DNA of 64,000 bases from JADFDG01 sp965232985 (GTDB lineage Bacteria; Pseudomonadota; Gammaproteobacteria; Pseudomonadales; JADFDG01). The stretch covers positions 34,751-98,750 of the forward strand of contig CBDDRC010000047.1 of assembly GCA_965232985.1 (NCBI GenBank), written 5' to 3'. The notes beneath the pieces are model-generated. The model did not search any database and was not told the origin of the DNA. It saw only the letters and a list, made by a program, of their open reading frames with translations. Positions within the stretch are counted from its first letter, which is position 1. Every line of letters starts with the position of its first letter. Both the position numbers and the translations under genes were made by a program. Below are positions 1-8,753 of the stretch, piece by piece.

Positions 1-1032
1 CGCCGGCACGCCGACCACCAGCGTCAGGCGCAGTGCCCAGTCGAGCGTACGGCTGAATTCCTCGCCGGATTTGTTGACGTGTTTTTCCGACAGGCTCGGC
101 AGAATCACCGTGCCGATGGCGATACCGATAACGCCGAGCGGCAACTCGGTGAGGCGTTCAGCGGCGTAGAGCCAAGTCACCGACCCGGTCACCAGGAACG
201 ACGCCAGAATGGTGTCGAGCAGCAGATTGATCTGCCCGACCGAGACCCCGAACATCGCCGGCAACATCAGTTTCAGGATCCGGCCAACGCCCTCGTGGTC
301 ACCCGCGCGGCGCGGCCGCGGCACCAGGTTGATCTTCGCCAGATACGGGAACTGGAAGGCCAGTTGCACCACACCGGCAATGAATACGCCCCAAGCCAGC
401 GCCATCACCTCCTTGCCGGCCGGCATGTAGTCGGTGAGCAACAGCGCCGCGCCGATCATTGACAGATTAAGCAGCACCGGGGTGAAGGCCGGCACGCCGA
501 AGCGGCCATAGGTATTGAGGATGCCGCCCGCAAGGGCAGTCAGCGAAATCAGCAGCAGGTAAGGAAAAGTGATGCGCAGCATGTCGCCGGCGAGCGCGAA
601 CTTGAAGGGCTCGTCGATAAACCCCGGCGCGAACAGGGCGATCACCAGCGGCGCACCGGCGATCCCGGCAACGGTGACCAGCAGCAGGATGAACCCGAGC
701 CGCCCGGCCACCCGGTCGACCAGATCCTGCACCGCCGCGTGCGGCCCCCGGGTTTTGTACTCCGACAGCACCGGCACGAAAGCCTGGGCAAAGGCGCCCT
801 CGGCAAACAGGCGGCGTAAAAAGTTGGGGATCTTGAACGCAACGAAGAAGGCATCGGTGGCCGCAGAGGCCCCGAAGACATTGGCGATGACCACGTCACG
901 GACGAGGCCGAGCACCCGGGACAGCATGGTCATGATGCTGACCACCCCGGCCGCCTGCATCAGCGAGCGGCGACCGCCGCCCCCACCCTGCAACCCGGGT
1001 TCCTGCCCCCCCGTCACCGGCGGCTGCGCCAT
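1..1032 (-). CDS. murJ: Lipid II flippase MurJ (MviN), 3' end outside window
   Basis: Inner-membrane flippase that moves lipid II to the periplasmic face for peptidoglycan synthesis. The minus-strand frame reads open from ATG at 1032 to the window edge (344 codons), about two thirds of the usual ~510 residues, so the C-terminus is missing. The conserved N-terminal signature MLSRVLGLVRD is followed by multiple hydrophobic helices and a FAEGAFAQAF-type loop typical of the MOP superfamily. An AGGAG-type ribosome site precedes the ATG. A glycine-rich tail of about 25 residues precedes the first membrane segment. It is divergent from rpsT, the arrangement known from Pseudomonas. Family assignment is secure. 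Confidence 0.95.
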   Translation of the reverse strand, partial: MAQPPVTGGQEPGLQGGGGGRRSLMQAAGVVSIMTMLSRVLGLVRDVVIANVFGASAATDAFFVAFKIPNFLRRLFAEGAFAQAFVPVLSEYKTRGPHAAVQDLVDRVAGRLGFILLLVTVAGIAGAPLVIALFAPGFIDEPFKFALAGDMLRITFPYLLLISLTALAGGILNTYGRFGVPAFTPVLLNLSMIGAALLLTDYMPAGKEVMALAWGVFIAGVVQLAFQFPYLAKINLVPRPRRAGDHEGVGRILKLMLPAMFGVSVGQINLLLDTILASFLVTGSVTWLYAAERLTELPLGVIGIAIGTVILPSLSEKHVNKSGEEFSRTLDWALRLTLVVGVPA

Positions 1033-1195
1033 GCGCTCCTGTCCTCTTGATCACCACCCGGCGGCACTTTCATCCAAAGCTCCATCCATGCCCGCGCGCA
1101 TCGAACCGCACGGGCACCTGAAAATCGGGGCGCAGAAAGCGCGGCAGTGTAGCGAACCAGCCCCGGATTAACCACGCAAAACAGGCAGCTCGGCG

Positions 1196-1224
1196 TTGAC
1201 AAGGCCCGGTGTCGCGGGCATATT
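1196..1224 (+). promoter_or_regulatory. Predicted sigma70 promoter of rpsT
   Basis: A perfect -35 box TTGACA (1196-1201), a 17-nt spacer and a -10 box CATATT (1219-1224) lie about 85 nt upstream of rpsT. The bases after the -10 are GC-rich (TGCCGCCC), as in stringently controlled ribosomal promoters. Read by eye; no transcription start data. Confidence 0.6.
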
Positions 1225-1308
1225 TGCCGCCCTCGCGCCGGACCCTTCCGGGGTTCCCGCGCCCTTCCAGAGAGTTTTTAGCGAATACCGCATTCGAGGA
1301 GCAACACC

Positions 1309-1572
1309 GTGGCCAATACCAAACAGGCTCGCAAGCGCGCCCGCACGTCGGAGAAAGCCCGCGCCCACAACGCCAGCCTGCGCTCCATGGCCCGCACCTA
1401 CATCAAGAAAGTGCGTGCCGCGATCGATTCCGGCAAGAAGGAAGAAGCAAACACCGCGTACCGCGAAATGACATCGGTTCTGGATCGCGTGTCCGACAAG
1501 GGCATCTTCCACAAGAACATGGCTGCCCGCAACAAGAGCCGCCTGAACGCCGCGATCAAGAAGATGTCCTGA
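1309..1572 (+). CDS. rpsT: 30S ribosomal protein S20
   Basis: Primary 16S rRNA-binding protein of the small subunit. It has 87 residues, the normal length, and is very Lys/Arg-rich with the typical ANTKQARKR start and a KSRLNAAIKK end. The start codon is GTG at 1309 with a strong GAGGAG site 7 nt upstream; the frame and family N-terminus rule out the shifted overlapping frames. It is monocistronic, with its own promoter and a bidirectional terminator just downstream. The GTG start is of interest because S20 in E. coli also uses a non-ATG start and is autoregulated at translation. Confidence 0.98.
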   Translation: MANTKQARKRARTSEKARAHNASLRSMARTYIKKVRAAIDSGKKEEANTAYREMTSVLDRVSDKGIFHKNMAARNKSRLNAAIKKMS

Positions 1573-1592
1573 TCGACGCGCAGTAACGAAAC

Positions 1593-1623
1593 AAAAAAAC
1601 CGGCCCTCAGGCCGGTTTTTTTA
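1593..1623. terminator. Bidirectional intrinsic terminator between rpsT and proB
   Basis: A GC stem ACCGGCC/GGCCGGT around a CTCA loop is flanked by an A-run on the left and a T-run on the right, so it can end both rpsT (+) and proB (-). Confidence 0.9.
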
Positions 1624-1661
1624 TGTGCGCAAATGCCCCGCGACTGTGCCGCAACGATCGC

Positions 1662-2813
1662 TCAGAAGACAACCATGTTGTCGCGATGCATGATCTCTGC
1701 CTCATCGATATAACCCAGACGCTCAACGATCTGCGCGGTGCGTGCACCGGCAATGCGCCGCGACTCGTCCGCGCCGTAGTTGATAAGCCCGCGGGCCACT
1801 TCGCGGCCGCCGCCATCGACACAGGAGACAACCTCGCCACGCGAGAATTCGCCATGCACCTCGCGCACACCCACCGGCAACAAACTCTTGCCGCCATCGC
1901 GCAACACGCGCACCGCGCCGTCGTCGAGCACCAGCGTACCGCGCATCTGCAAATGCCCGGCGATCCACTGCTTGCGGGCAGCGACCGGCTCGGCGTCCGG
2001 CAACAGCAAGGTGCCGACATCCTCACCGGCAACAACGCGCGTCACGACGTTGTCGATGCGCCCACCGACGATCACCGTGCGGGCACCGGAACGCGCCGCC
2101 AGCCGCGCTGCCCGAATTTTCGTCGCCATGCCACCGCGCCCGAAGCCAGTGCCACTGGTACCGGTTGCCTTGGCCACCAGCGACTCATCGGCCGCACGCG
2201 CCTCACGAATCAGCGGCGCCGCAGGATCGACCCGCGGATCGCGCTCGAACATGCCCTGCTGATCGGTGAGAATCACCAGCGCCTCGGCTTCGACGAGATT
2301 GGTGACCAGCGCGGCGAGCGTGTCATTGTCGCCGAAACGGATTTCGTCGGTGACGACGGTATCGTTCTCGTTGACTACCGGGATCACGCCGAACCCCAGC
2401 AACGTGCGCAGTGTCGAGCGTGCATTCAGATAGCGACGCCGGTCGGCGAGGTCGTCATGGGTCAGCAGCACCTGCGCGGTATGCAGGCCGTGGCGTGCGA
2501 ACTGCGATTCCCACGCCTGTACCAGGCCCATCTGGCCGACGGCTGCGCAGGCCTGCAATTCATGAATGGAATCCGGGCGCGCAGCCAGACCGAGCCGCAC
2601 CATACCCTCGGCAACGGCGCCGCTTGATACCAGCACCACCTGGGCGCCACTGGCGCGCAATGTTGCGATCTGATCGACCCAACCGGCGATCGCGTCGCTA
2701 TCCAGGCCACGGCCATTGTTGGTGAGCAGGGCGCTGCCGATCTTGATAACCCAACGCTGCACCCGGCGCAGTTGCCCGCGCTGGCTCACGGCATTGCCAT
2801 CATGCTGGTTCAT
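1662..2813 (-). CDS. proB: Glutamate 5-kinase
   Basis: Phosphorylates L-glutamate to gamma-glutamyl phosphate, the first and feedback-regulated step of proline synthesis. The 383 residues show an amino-acid-kinase domain (VIKIGSALLT near residue 22, VSSGAV, NENDTV, FGDNDTLAALV, GTGGMxTK-like segment) to about residue 260, then a C-terminal PUA domain (about 285-365). The ATG overlaps the obgE stop codon (ATGA), implying translational coupling. The obgE-proB order matches Pseudomonas. proA is not in the window. Confidence 0.97.
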   Translation of the reverse strand: MNQHDGNAVSQRGQLRRVQRWVIKIGSALLTNNGRGLDSDAIAGWVDQIATLRASGAQVVLVSSGAVAEGMVRLGLAARPDSIHELQACAAVGQMGLVQAWESQFARHGLHTAQVLLTHDDLADRRRYLNARSTLRTLLGFGVIPVVNENDTVVTDEIRFGDNDTLAALVTNLVEAEALVILTDQQGMFERDPRVDPAAPLIREARAADESLVAKATGTSGTGFGRGGMATKIRAARLAARSGARTVIVGGRIDNVVTRVVAGEDVGTLLLPDAEPVAARKQWIAGHLQMRGTLVLDDGAVRVLRDGGKSLLPVGVREVHGEFSRGEVVSCVDGGGREVARGLINYGADESRRIAGARTAQIVERLGYIDEAEIMHRDNMVVF

Positions 2814-4018
2814 GATCGGTAAATGATCTCAAGGTTACTGTCATCGTCATCACTGTCGTCGTCATCGTTGCCCTGGTCTTCGCCGATGCCGCGGCGCCCG
2901 GCACGCGCCGAGACACGCAACTCCTGCACCTTGCGCCGGGCTTCTTCCTCAAGGCGAACCCGCATCGCGCGTTCACGCTCGGCTGCATCCGGATCCTCGG
3001 CCTCTTCACGACGCCATTGCTCAAGGCGACCCATGATCGCCTGGCAAAGCTCGCGGGTGCCCTCACTGGCCAGCGCCGACATACGGAATACCCGGCCGCT
3101 CCAACCCACCGCTGCACACACCGCAACGATGCGCTCATCGGCATCCTCGGGCAGCATCATATCGATCTTGTTGAACACCAACCAACGTTCGCGCTCTGCC
3201 AATGTAGCGCTGAATTTCTTCAGCTCTTCCACCAACACGCGAATGCCGATGGCCGGATCGCTGCTGTCCGGCGGGTCGATATCGACGATGTGCAGCAGCA
3301 AGCGCGTGCGCGCCAGATGCTTGAGGAACCGGATGCCAAGGCCGGCACCTTCCGCCGCGCCTTCGATAATGCCCGGGATATCGGCCATCACGAAACTGCG
3401 TTCGGCATCAACACGCACCACGCCCAGATTAGGCACCAGCGTGGTGAACGGATAATCCGCGACTTTTGGTTTGGCGGCGCTCACTGCGCGCAGCAGCGTC
3501 GACTTGCCGGCATTGGGAAAACCCAGCAGGCCGACATCGGCGAGCACTTTCAGCTCGAAGCGCAGCTTGCGTTGTTCGCCCGCAGTGCCCGGCGTGTGTT
3601 GACGCGGTGCGCGATTCACCGAGCTCTTGAAGTGCAGATTGCCAAGACCGCCCTTGCCGCCTTCCGCGAGCAGCAGTCGCTCGTGGTTGTGCGTGAGGTC
3701 ACCCATCACCGTTTCATCTTCGAGATCGATCACGGTAGTGCCCACCGGCACGCGCAGCACGATGTCTTCGCCGGCCTTGCCGTAGCACTGTGCGCCCATG
3801 CCGCTCTGGCCCTTGTTGGCACGGAACAGGCGCGCGTAACGGTAGTCGATCAGGGTGTTGAGATTTTCGTCGGCCTCCAGCCAGATTGAACCGCCACGGC
3901 CACCGTCACCGCCATCCGGACCGCCGTTGGCAATGTTTTTTTCGCGACGAAAGCTCGCGGAGCCGTCGCCGCCCTTGCCGGCAACGACTTCGATCACGGC
4001 CTCATCAACGAACTTCAT
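2810..4018 (-). CDS. obgE: Obg-family ribosome-assembly GTPase
   Basis: Late 50S assembly GTPase, also linked to stringent response and chromosome segregation. It has 402 residues. The glycine-rich Obg fold spans about 1-158 (MKFVDEAVIEV start, GGDGG and GGKGG repeats), and the G domain begins with the P-loop GFPNAGKST at 166-174, followed by DIPG and NKID. The C-terminal tail ends in an Asp-rich stretch, as in many proteobacterial ObgE proteins. I chose the internal ATG at 4018 because it begins the conserved MKFVDE motif and has GAGGTG upstream; a longer frame to 4045 has no family support. It overlaps proB by 4 nt. Confidence 0.97.
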   Translation of the reverse strand: MKFVDEAVIEVVAGKGGDGSASFRREKNIANGGPDGGDGGRGGSIWLEADENLNTLIDYRYARLFRANKGQSGMGAQCYGKAGEDIVLRVPVGTTVIDLEDETVMGDLTHNHERLLLAEGGKGGLGNLHFKSSVNRAPRQHTPGTAGEQRKLRFELKVLADVGLLGFPNAGKSTLLRAVSAAKPKVADYPFTTLVPNLGVVRVDAERSFVMADIPGIIEGAAEGAGLGIRFLKHLARTRLLLHIVDIDPPDSSDPAIGIRVLVEELKKFSATLAERERWLVFNKIDMMLPEDADERIVAVCAAVGWSGRVFRMSALASEGTRELCQAIMGRLEQWRREEAEDPDAAERERAMRVRLEEEARRKVQELRVSARAGRRGIGEDQGNDDDDSDDDDSNLEIIYRS

Positions 4019-4069
4019 GCCACACCTCAACTCGCGGAAAATCACCGAAAAAGATCAGCCCATAAACGT

Positions 4070-4101
4070 AAAAAGCCCCGCGACGTTGCCACCGCGGGGC
4101 T
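4070..4101 (-). terminator. Intrinsic terminator after rpmA
   Basis: A 9-bp perfect stem (AGCCCCGCG/CGCGGGGCT) is followed on the minus strand by a T-run, in the 140-nt gap between rpmA and obgE. It separates rplU-rpmA from obgE-proB, or lets only part of transcription through. Confidence 0.85.
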
Positions 4102-4158
4102 CTTCCAATATCCAGTATCCAGTTCCGCCACAGCCGGTTCCGCAGAACCGGAACAAAC

Positions 4159-4419
4159 TCAGGCAGCAGGAATGATGGAAACGAGTTTCCGGTTGGTCTT
4201 GCCCTTGATCTCGAACTGCACGGTGCCGTTGACCGTCGCGTACAGCGTGTGGTCGCGGCCCATGCCGACGCCGGCGCCGGGGTGCACTTTCGTGCCGCGC
4301 TGGCGAATGATGATGTTGCCGGCAACGACCTGCTGGCCGCCGAAGATTTTCACGCCCAGGCGTTTGCTTTCGCTGTCGCGACCGTTGCGGGATGAGCCCG
4401 CGGCCTTCTTGTGTGCCAT
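4159..4419 (-). CDS. rpmA: 50S ribosomal protein L27
   Basis: Large-subunit protein whose N-terminus reaches the peptidyl-transferase centre. It has 86 residues and starts MAHKKAAGSSRNGRDS, the classic proteobacterial form without the cleaved Firmicutes leader. It lies 28 nt downstream of rplU in the usual rplU-rpmA pair, and a terminator follows. Confidence 0.98.
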   Translation of the reverse strand: MAHKKAAGSSRNGRDSESKRLGVKIFGGQQVVAGNIIIRQRGTKVHPGAGVGMGRDHTLYATVNGTVQFEIKGKTNRKLVSIIPAA

Positions 4420-4447
4420 GGCAATCTGCTCCTACTTTTTCTGCCCG

Positions 4448-4756
4448 TCAGGCCTTGATGCCGGTAATCTTCACCGCCGTGTACCACTGGCGATGACCCT
4501 GCTGCTTGCGGTAATGCTTGCGGCGACGGAACTTGATGATATGAATCTTGTCGTGACGGCCAATCTCGGTGACTTCACCGGTGACCGTGGCACCGGCAAG
4601 CACCGGTTTGCCGACCTGCACGTTGTCGCCGTCGGCAACCATCAGCACTTCAAAATCGACTTTCTGACCCTGGTCGGCGTGCAGCAACTCTACCTTCACG
4701 ACGTCGCCTTCGGCGACGCGGAGCTGCTTGCCGCCGGTACGGATGACCGCGTACAT
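4448..4756 (-). CDS. rplU: 50S ribosomal protein L21
   Basis: 23S rRNA-binding protein of 102 residues with the MYAVIRTGGKQ start and the KFRRRKHYRK C-terminal region. The ATG at 4756 is taken rather than a frame open to 4957, because the extra 67 residues match nothing in the family and a promoter lies inside them. An AGAGGA site sits just upstream. It is divergent from ispB, as in Pseudomonas and E. coli. Confidence 0.98.
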   Translation of the reverse strand: MYAVIRTGGKQLRVAEGDVVKVELLHADQGQKVDFEVLMVADGDNVQVGKPVLAGATVTGEVTEIGRHDKIHIIKFRRRKHYRKQQGHRQWYTAVKITGIKA

Positions 4757-4835
4757 GGCATTTCCTCTATGGATGGCGCCTGGCAGGCCGACAAGGCCGT
4801 TTGCAGAACCAGGACGCAACAGTTCGGGGCGCGCA

Positions 4836-4864
4836 ATTCTAGGGAAAGGCCCCGGCTGAGGCAA
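4836..4864 (-). promoter_or_regulatory. Predicted sigma70 promoter of rplU-rpmA
   Basis: On the minus strand: -35 TTGCCT (4864-4859), a 17-nt spacer, then -10 TAGAAT (4841-4836), followed by a GC-rich discriminator (TGCGCGCC). It lies about 80 nt upstream of rplU. Confidence 0.65.
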
Positions 4865-4977
4865 GGCATATCGCGCCACCGCGCGCCAGGCTTCCTTGAC
4901 GCCCCCCCGCCCCGCTCCTAGCATGCCCCAGCCTGCCGGCGCGTACCCGGCCCCCATGCTGCCAAGCCCGGAACCCC

Positions 4978-5958
4978 ATGCAATTCAAGGCCATCGTGGC
5001 CCCGGTCGCCGACGACTTCGCGGCCGTCGACCAGTTCATTCTGAGCCGCCTGGAAACCCGGGTGCCGCTGATCCGTGAAGTAGCGGAATATATCGTCCGG
5101 AGCGGCGGCAAGCGCCTGCGCCCGCTGGTGGCTCTGTTGGCCGCCCGCGCCGGGGGCTATACCGGCGCTAACCACGTCAATGTGGCCGCCATCATCGAGT
5201 TACTGCACACCTCCACCTTGCTGCACGACGACGTGGTGGATGCCTCGGATCTGCGGCGCGGCCAGCCAACGGTCAACGCCGCCTGGGGCAACCCGGCAGC
5301 GGTGCTGGTTGGCGACTTCCTGATTTCACGCGCCTACCAACTCACCGTCGAACTGCGCGACATGCGCCTGCTGGAGATTCTTGCCGACGGCACCAATGTG
5401 ATCTCCGAAGGTGAAGTACTGCAGTTGCTCAACGTGCGCGACCCGGACACCACCGAGGAGCGCTACCTCCGGGTGATCCACGCCAAAACGGCGAAAATGT
5501 TCGAATCGGCAGCGGAAGCCGGCGCCGTGCTGGGCGCGCGCAACGAAGCAGAAGCAAAGCACAACCGGCACCTGCTTGGTACTTATGCGAAGCATGTGGG
5601 CATCGCCTTCCAGTTGATCGACGATGTGCTCGACTATGAGGGCGATGCCGACGAAATGGGCAAGAACATCGGCGACGATCTTGCCGAAGGCAAGCCAACC
5701 TTGCCGCTGATTTTCGTGATGCGTGAAGGCACCGCCACTGATGCGCAACGGGTGCGCGACGCAATCCGCCATGGCGGCCTCGACCAGCTCGATGCGGTGA
5801 TCGCGGCAGTCCGCCGCAGCGGCGGCCTCGCGTACACCCGCCGCATGGCAACTGCGCAGTCCGACCAGGCTATCGCCCTGCTCGCCGGTTTGCCGGCCTC
5901 GCGCTATCGTGAGGCGCTCGAAGGGCTTGCGCGTCTTGCGGTCAGTCGCAACCATTGA
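4978..5958 (+). CDS. ispB: Octaprenyl-type polyprenyl diphosphate synthase
   Basis: Makes the long isoprenoid side chain of quinones from FPP and IPP. The 326 residues are typical of trans-prenyltransferases: GGKRLRP (43-49), the first aspartate-rich motif DDVVD (84-88) within LLHDDVVDASDLRRG, and the second QLIDDVLDYEGD near residue 210. Divergent transcription from rplU matches the conserved gammaproteobacterial order. Chain length (C40 or C45) cannot be read safely from sequence alone. Confidence 0.95.
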   Translation: MQFKAIVAPVADDFAAVDQFILSRLETRVPLIREVAEYIVRSGGKRLRPLVALLAARAGGYTGANHVNVAAIIELLHTSTLLHDDVVDASDLRRGQPTVNAAWGNPAAVLVGDFLISRAYQLTVELRDMRLLEILADGTNVISEGEVLQLLNVRDPDTTEERYLRVIHAKTAKMFESAAEAGAVLGARNEAEAKHNRHLLGTYAKHVGIAFQLIDDVLDYEGDADEMGKNIGDDLAEGKPTLPLIFVMREGTATDAQRVRDAIRHGGLDQLDAVIAAVRRSGGLAYTRRMATAQSDQAIALLAGLPASRYREALEGLARLAVSRNH

Positions 5959-6066
5959 CTCTGAGCGGCACTCTTCGATCGACAATAAGCGCCGAACTGC
6001 CGCACCAACACGTGGTCGAACCTCGACGCCACAACACCTTTTCCACCGCAACTGCAGAGGTATCCC

Positions 6067-6633
6067 TTGCGCATCCTCCCGACCGCTTTTCTCGCCGCAC
6101 TGCTGCTGTCCGGCTGTACGCTGACTCCGCAGACCATTAATGTCACGCCGACCATCACCGTCGCACCGGCAAGCTTCGGACGCGGCCATTCAATCAACGT
6201 GATGGTGCAGGACAATCGCCAGGATGCAACGATCGGGTCACGCGGTGGCGTTTACCGGAATTCGAGCACGATCCAGTCCGCCAACGATGTCGCCGAGGCA
6301 ATCCGCGCGCAAACAGCAGCGGGACTCGTGGCACAAGGCTACACGCTGGCCGGCACCGAGGCCGAAAGCATGCTGCGCATCGGCATTGATCAGTTGAGCT
6401 ATGTGGTACCCCCAGGCGCCCTCGCCACCAGCGCCGACATCACCGCTACGCTGCGCATCGCGGCGCAACGCGACAACCGGCAACTGGAGACCACCTACAA
6501 ATCAACCGTGAACCGCCGCTTTCCGGTGACGCCAACCGCCACCCAGAACGAAACATGGGTCAACGAAATGCTGAACGAAACACTGCAGCGTTTCTTTGCT
6601 GATCCGAAAATGCGCGCATTCCTCACCGAGTAA
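6067..6633 (+). CDS. YajG-family outer-membrane lipoprotein
   Basis: 188 residues. A short signal peptide ends in the lipobox LSGC with Cys17 as the lipidated residue, followed by the YajG-like pattern: VMVQDNR, a serine/asparagine-rich loop, then a NETWVNEMLNETLQRF helix near the end. The start is TTG at 6067 with AGAGG 6 nt upstream; no ATG gives a signal peptide. The family resembles putative lipoproteins near ampG in enterobacteria, but its function is unknown. It lies 108 nt after ispB on the same strand. Confidence 0.75.
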   Translation: MRILPTAFLAALLLSGCTLTPQTINVTPTITVAPASFGRGHSINVMVQDNRQDATIGSRGGVYRNSSTIQSANDVAEAIRAQTAAGLVAQGYTLAGTEAESMLRIGIDQLSYVVPPGALATSADITATLRIAAQRDNRQLETTYKSTVNRRFPVTPTATQNETWVNEMLNETLQRFFADPKMRAFLTE

Positions 6634-6680
6634 ACCGTGCTGCAGCACGCAGAAACGCAGAAACGCAGAAGAAATGTTCA

Positions 6681-7493
6681 TCAGCCCTGCCCGCTTATCA
6701 TGAACATCATGCCGCTGCCCAGCAGCGACACGCCGCCGTCGAGCGCCACAATCTGTCCGGTCATGTAACGGCACAGCGGGCTGACCATCGTCAACGCAAA
6801 ATCCGCCATCTCGTCGACGGTGGTGTAGCGCTGGATCGGCAAGTGTTTGGTCACTTTCTGCGCCGCACCCGGTGACAGCAGATCAGCACCGACGGTATTG
6901 GCAACATAGCCCGGTGAAATGCCGTTGACGCGCACGTTGCGCGAACCCCATTCGATGGCCAGCGTCCGCACCAGCATGTTCACGCCGGCCTTGGCACTGC
7001 ACACATGCGACTGCAAAGCCATCGGCATATCCGCCTGCGGTGCAGAAATTGCCAGACACCGCACATCGTCCAGGGCAAAAAAATCACTGGTGGCCCGAAA
7101 GGTATGGAACGAACCCTTGAGGTCAATATCGACCACGGCAGCAAAACCATTGCTGGAGAGTTGTGCCGCCGGCGCAAGAAAATTACCGGCCGCGCCAGCG
7201 ACCACAATCCGGTACGGGCCGAATGCTTCGGCTCCCTGCTGCGCGGCCGCGTGCATGGCCGGGTAATCGCGCACATCGGCGGCAATGCCGAGCGCCTCGC
7301 CGCCAGCATCGCGAATCATCTGGACGGTGCCATCGAGCTTCGCCTGGGTGCGACCGATCACCACGACCTTCGCGCCGAACCCGGCAAACCGGCGGGCTAT
7401 CCCCTGATTGATGCCACTGCCACCGCCGGTGATGAAGGCAGCCTGGCCGGCAAGCAAGTTGCCCTGAAAGACATCGCGCGCTGTTGAAGTCAT
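6681..7493 (-). CDS. SDR oxidoreductase, 2,4-dienoyl-CoA-reductase (DECR) type
   Basis: 270 residues. The Rossmann motif TGGGSGI (22-28) and the segments GNFLAPAAQLS and VVDIDLKGSF match the peroxisomal/bacterial 2,4-dienoyl-CoA reductase branch rather than classical SDRs. In keeping with that, the YxxxK motif is not intact: the lysine is present (K168 in SAKAGVNML) but the expected tyrosine position holds Val164. The likely reaction is NADPH-dependent reduction of 2,4-dienoyl-CoA in beta-oxidation of unsaturated fatty acids, by analogy. The ATG at 7493 is chosen over an upstream frame extension of 18 residues. It is a single minus-strand gene, convergent with the YajG-like gene. Confidence 0.8.
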   Translation of the reverse strand: MTSTARDVFQGNLLAGQAAFITGGGSGINQGIARRFAGFGAKVVVIGRTQAKLDGTVQMIRDAGGEALGIAADVRDYPAMHAAAQQGAEAFGPYRIVVAGAAGNFLAPAAQLSSNGFAAVVDIDLKGSFHTFRATSDFFALDDVRCLAISAPQADMPMALQSHVCSAKAGVNMLVRTLAIEWGSRNVRVNGISPGYVANTVGADLLSPGAAQKVTKHLPIQRYTTVDEMADFALTMVSPLCRYMTGQIVALDGGVSLLGSGMMFMISGQG

Positions 7494-7724
7494 GCCGAAA
7501 CTCCTGGAATGGCCTGCCGTCCGCCAGGATAGCGGCCCGGGCGACACAGCGTAGCGCTCAGCCGCACGCCGGCAAGCCGGCGCCGACCGATCGGGGGCCT
7601 TTTCCCGTCGCCGCAGTCTGGTCAGCGCCCGGAATGCCGATACAATCGCCCTCGAACGACCCTTGCCAAAATCAGAACAAAGGGATCCCGCAAAGGGGTT
7701 CTACCAAACGTGCCCGGGGGGCCT

Positions 7725-8723
7725 ATGCTGCCGATCCGTTCCATTCGCCTCGTTGCCGTGCTGCTGGCCCTGTTTCTGGCCGCCTGCGCGAGCAATCGGC
7801 CAGCTCCTGCGCCACCCCCGGACGAAATCGCCGCCTTTGTCGGCGAAGAGCGGGAAGACGCCTTCATCAACCAGGACGGGCTCAAAATTTTCGGCCGTTC
7901 CTGGCTGCCGCTGAGCGAACCGCGCGCCGTCGTGGTGCTCATCCACGGTACTGCCATGCACTCTGGCCTCTATGACGAGTTCGGTCGCTATCTGGCCGCC
8001 AAAAACTATCTGGTTTACGGCATTGATCTGCAGGGCTGGGGCCGCTCCGACGGCATCGGCCCGCGCGGCGACGTCTACAACCACGACAAGTACGTTTCCG
8101 ACGTCGGCATCTTGATCGACCAACTGCGTGCGGAATACCCGAATCGACCGGTGTTCGGGTTCGGCGAAAGTCTCGGCGGTACCGTCGCCCTGCTCGGGCA
8201 GGTGCAACGGCGAGTGTTTTTCGACGGCCTGATCCTGTCCGCACCAGGCTACAAGCCGAACCCGAAGCTGCTATTCATACGCCCACCGGCAATCTTCGCC
8301 AACTGGGGCCTGTCTACGGCCGCCTGGTGGGGTTCACATTTCGAGCGCTGGCCATTGTTGCCCACCAATCTCGGACTGCGCATGATCGTGCATGACAAGC
8401 AAGTCCAGAAGCTCATGCTGGCAGATCCTTACGTCACGCACACCTGGCTGCCGGCGCACTATGTGACCGCGCTGATGGAGGCCAACAAGTTTCTCAAGCA
8501 GCGTATCGAAATGATTCATGTACCGCTGTTCGTGCTGCAGGGCAGCAAGGACGAACTGATTCCGATGAGTTCGGCCGAGGAAATTGCGCACCACACCTTG
8601 AGCCGCGACACCCTCCTCAAGGTATACAAAGGCGCGGGCCACGCCCTGATGCTGCAGCCGCAACGCTATGAGGCAATGACCGATATCGGCAAATGGCTGG
8701 ATGACCGGACTTCACCGCGCTAA
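7725..8723 (+). CDS. Alpha/beta-hydrolase lipoprotein, monoacylglycerol-lipase-like
   Basis: 332 residues. The signal peptide has lipobox LAAC (Cys21), then a Pro/Ala linker and a serine-hydrolase domain: oxyanion HGT (74-76), nucleophile elbow GESLG (147-151, Ser149), acid Asp276 in SKDELIP and His306 in GAGHALML. The pattern fits Hydrolase_4 monoacylglycerol/lysophospholipid lipases. It is lipid-anchored, so it acts in the periplasm or at the outer membrane. A GTG at 7710 could add 5 residues without changing the lipobox. It is followed after 30 nt by two PF10118 genes on the same strand, suggesting a shared transcript. Confidence 0.85.
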   Translation: MLPIRSIRLVAVLLALFLAACASNRPAPAPPPDEIAAFVGEEREDAFINQDGLKIFGRSWLPLSEPRAVVVLIHGTAMHSGLYDEFGRYLAAKNYLVYGIDLQGWGRSDGIGPRGDVYNHDKYVSDVGILIDQLRAEYPNRPVFGFGESLGGTVALLGQVQRRVFFDGLILSAPGYKPNPKLLFIRPPAIFANWGLSTAAWWGSHFERWPLLPTNLGLRMIVHDKQVQKLMLADPYVTHTWLPAHYVTALMEANKFLKQRIEMIHVPLFVLQGSKDELIPMSSAEEIAHHTLSRDTLLKVYKGAGHALMLQPQRYEAMTDIGKWLDDRTSPR

Positions 8724-8753
8724 GTTCGCTACCCTTACTTTAAGGAGCAACCC

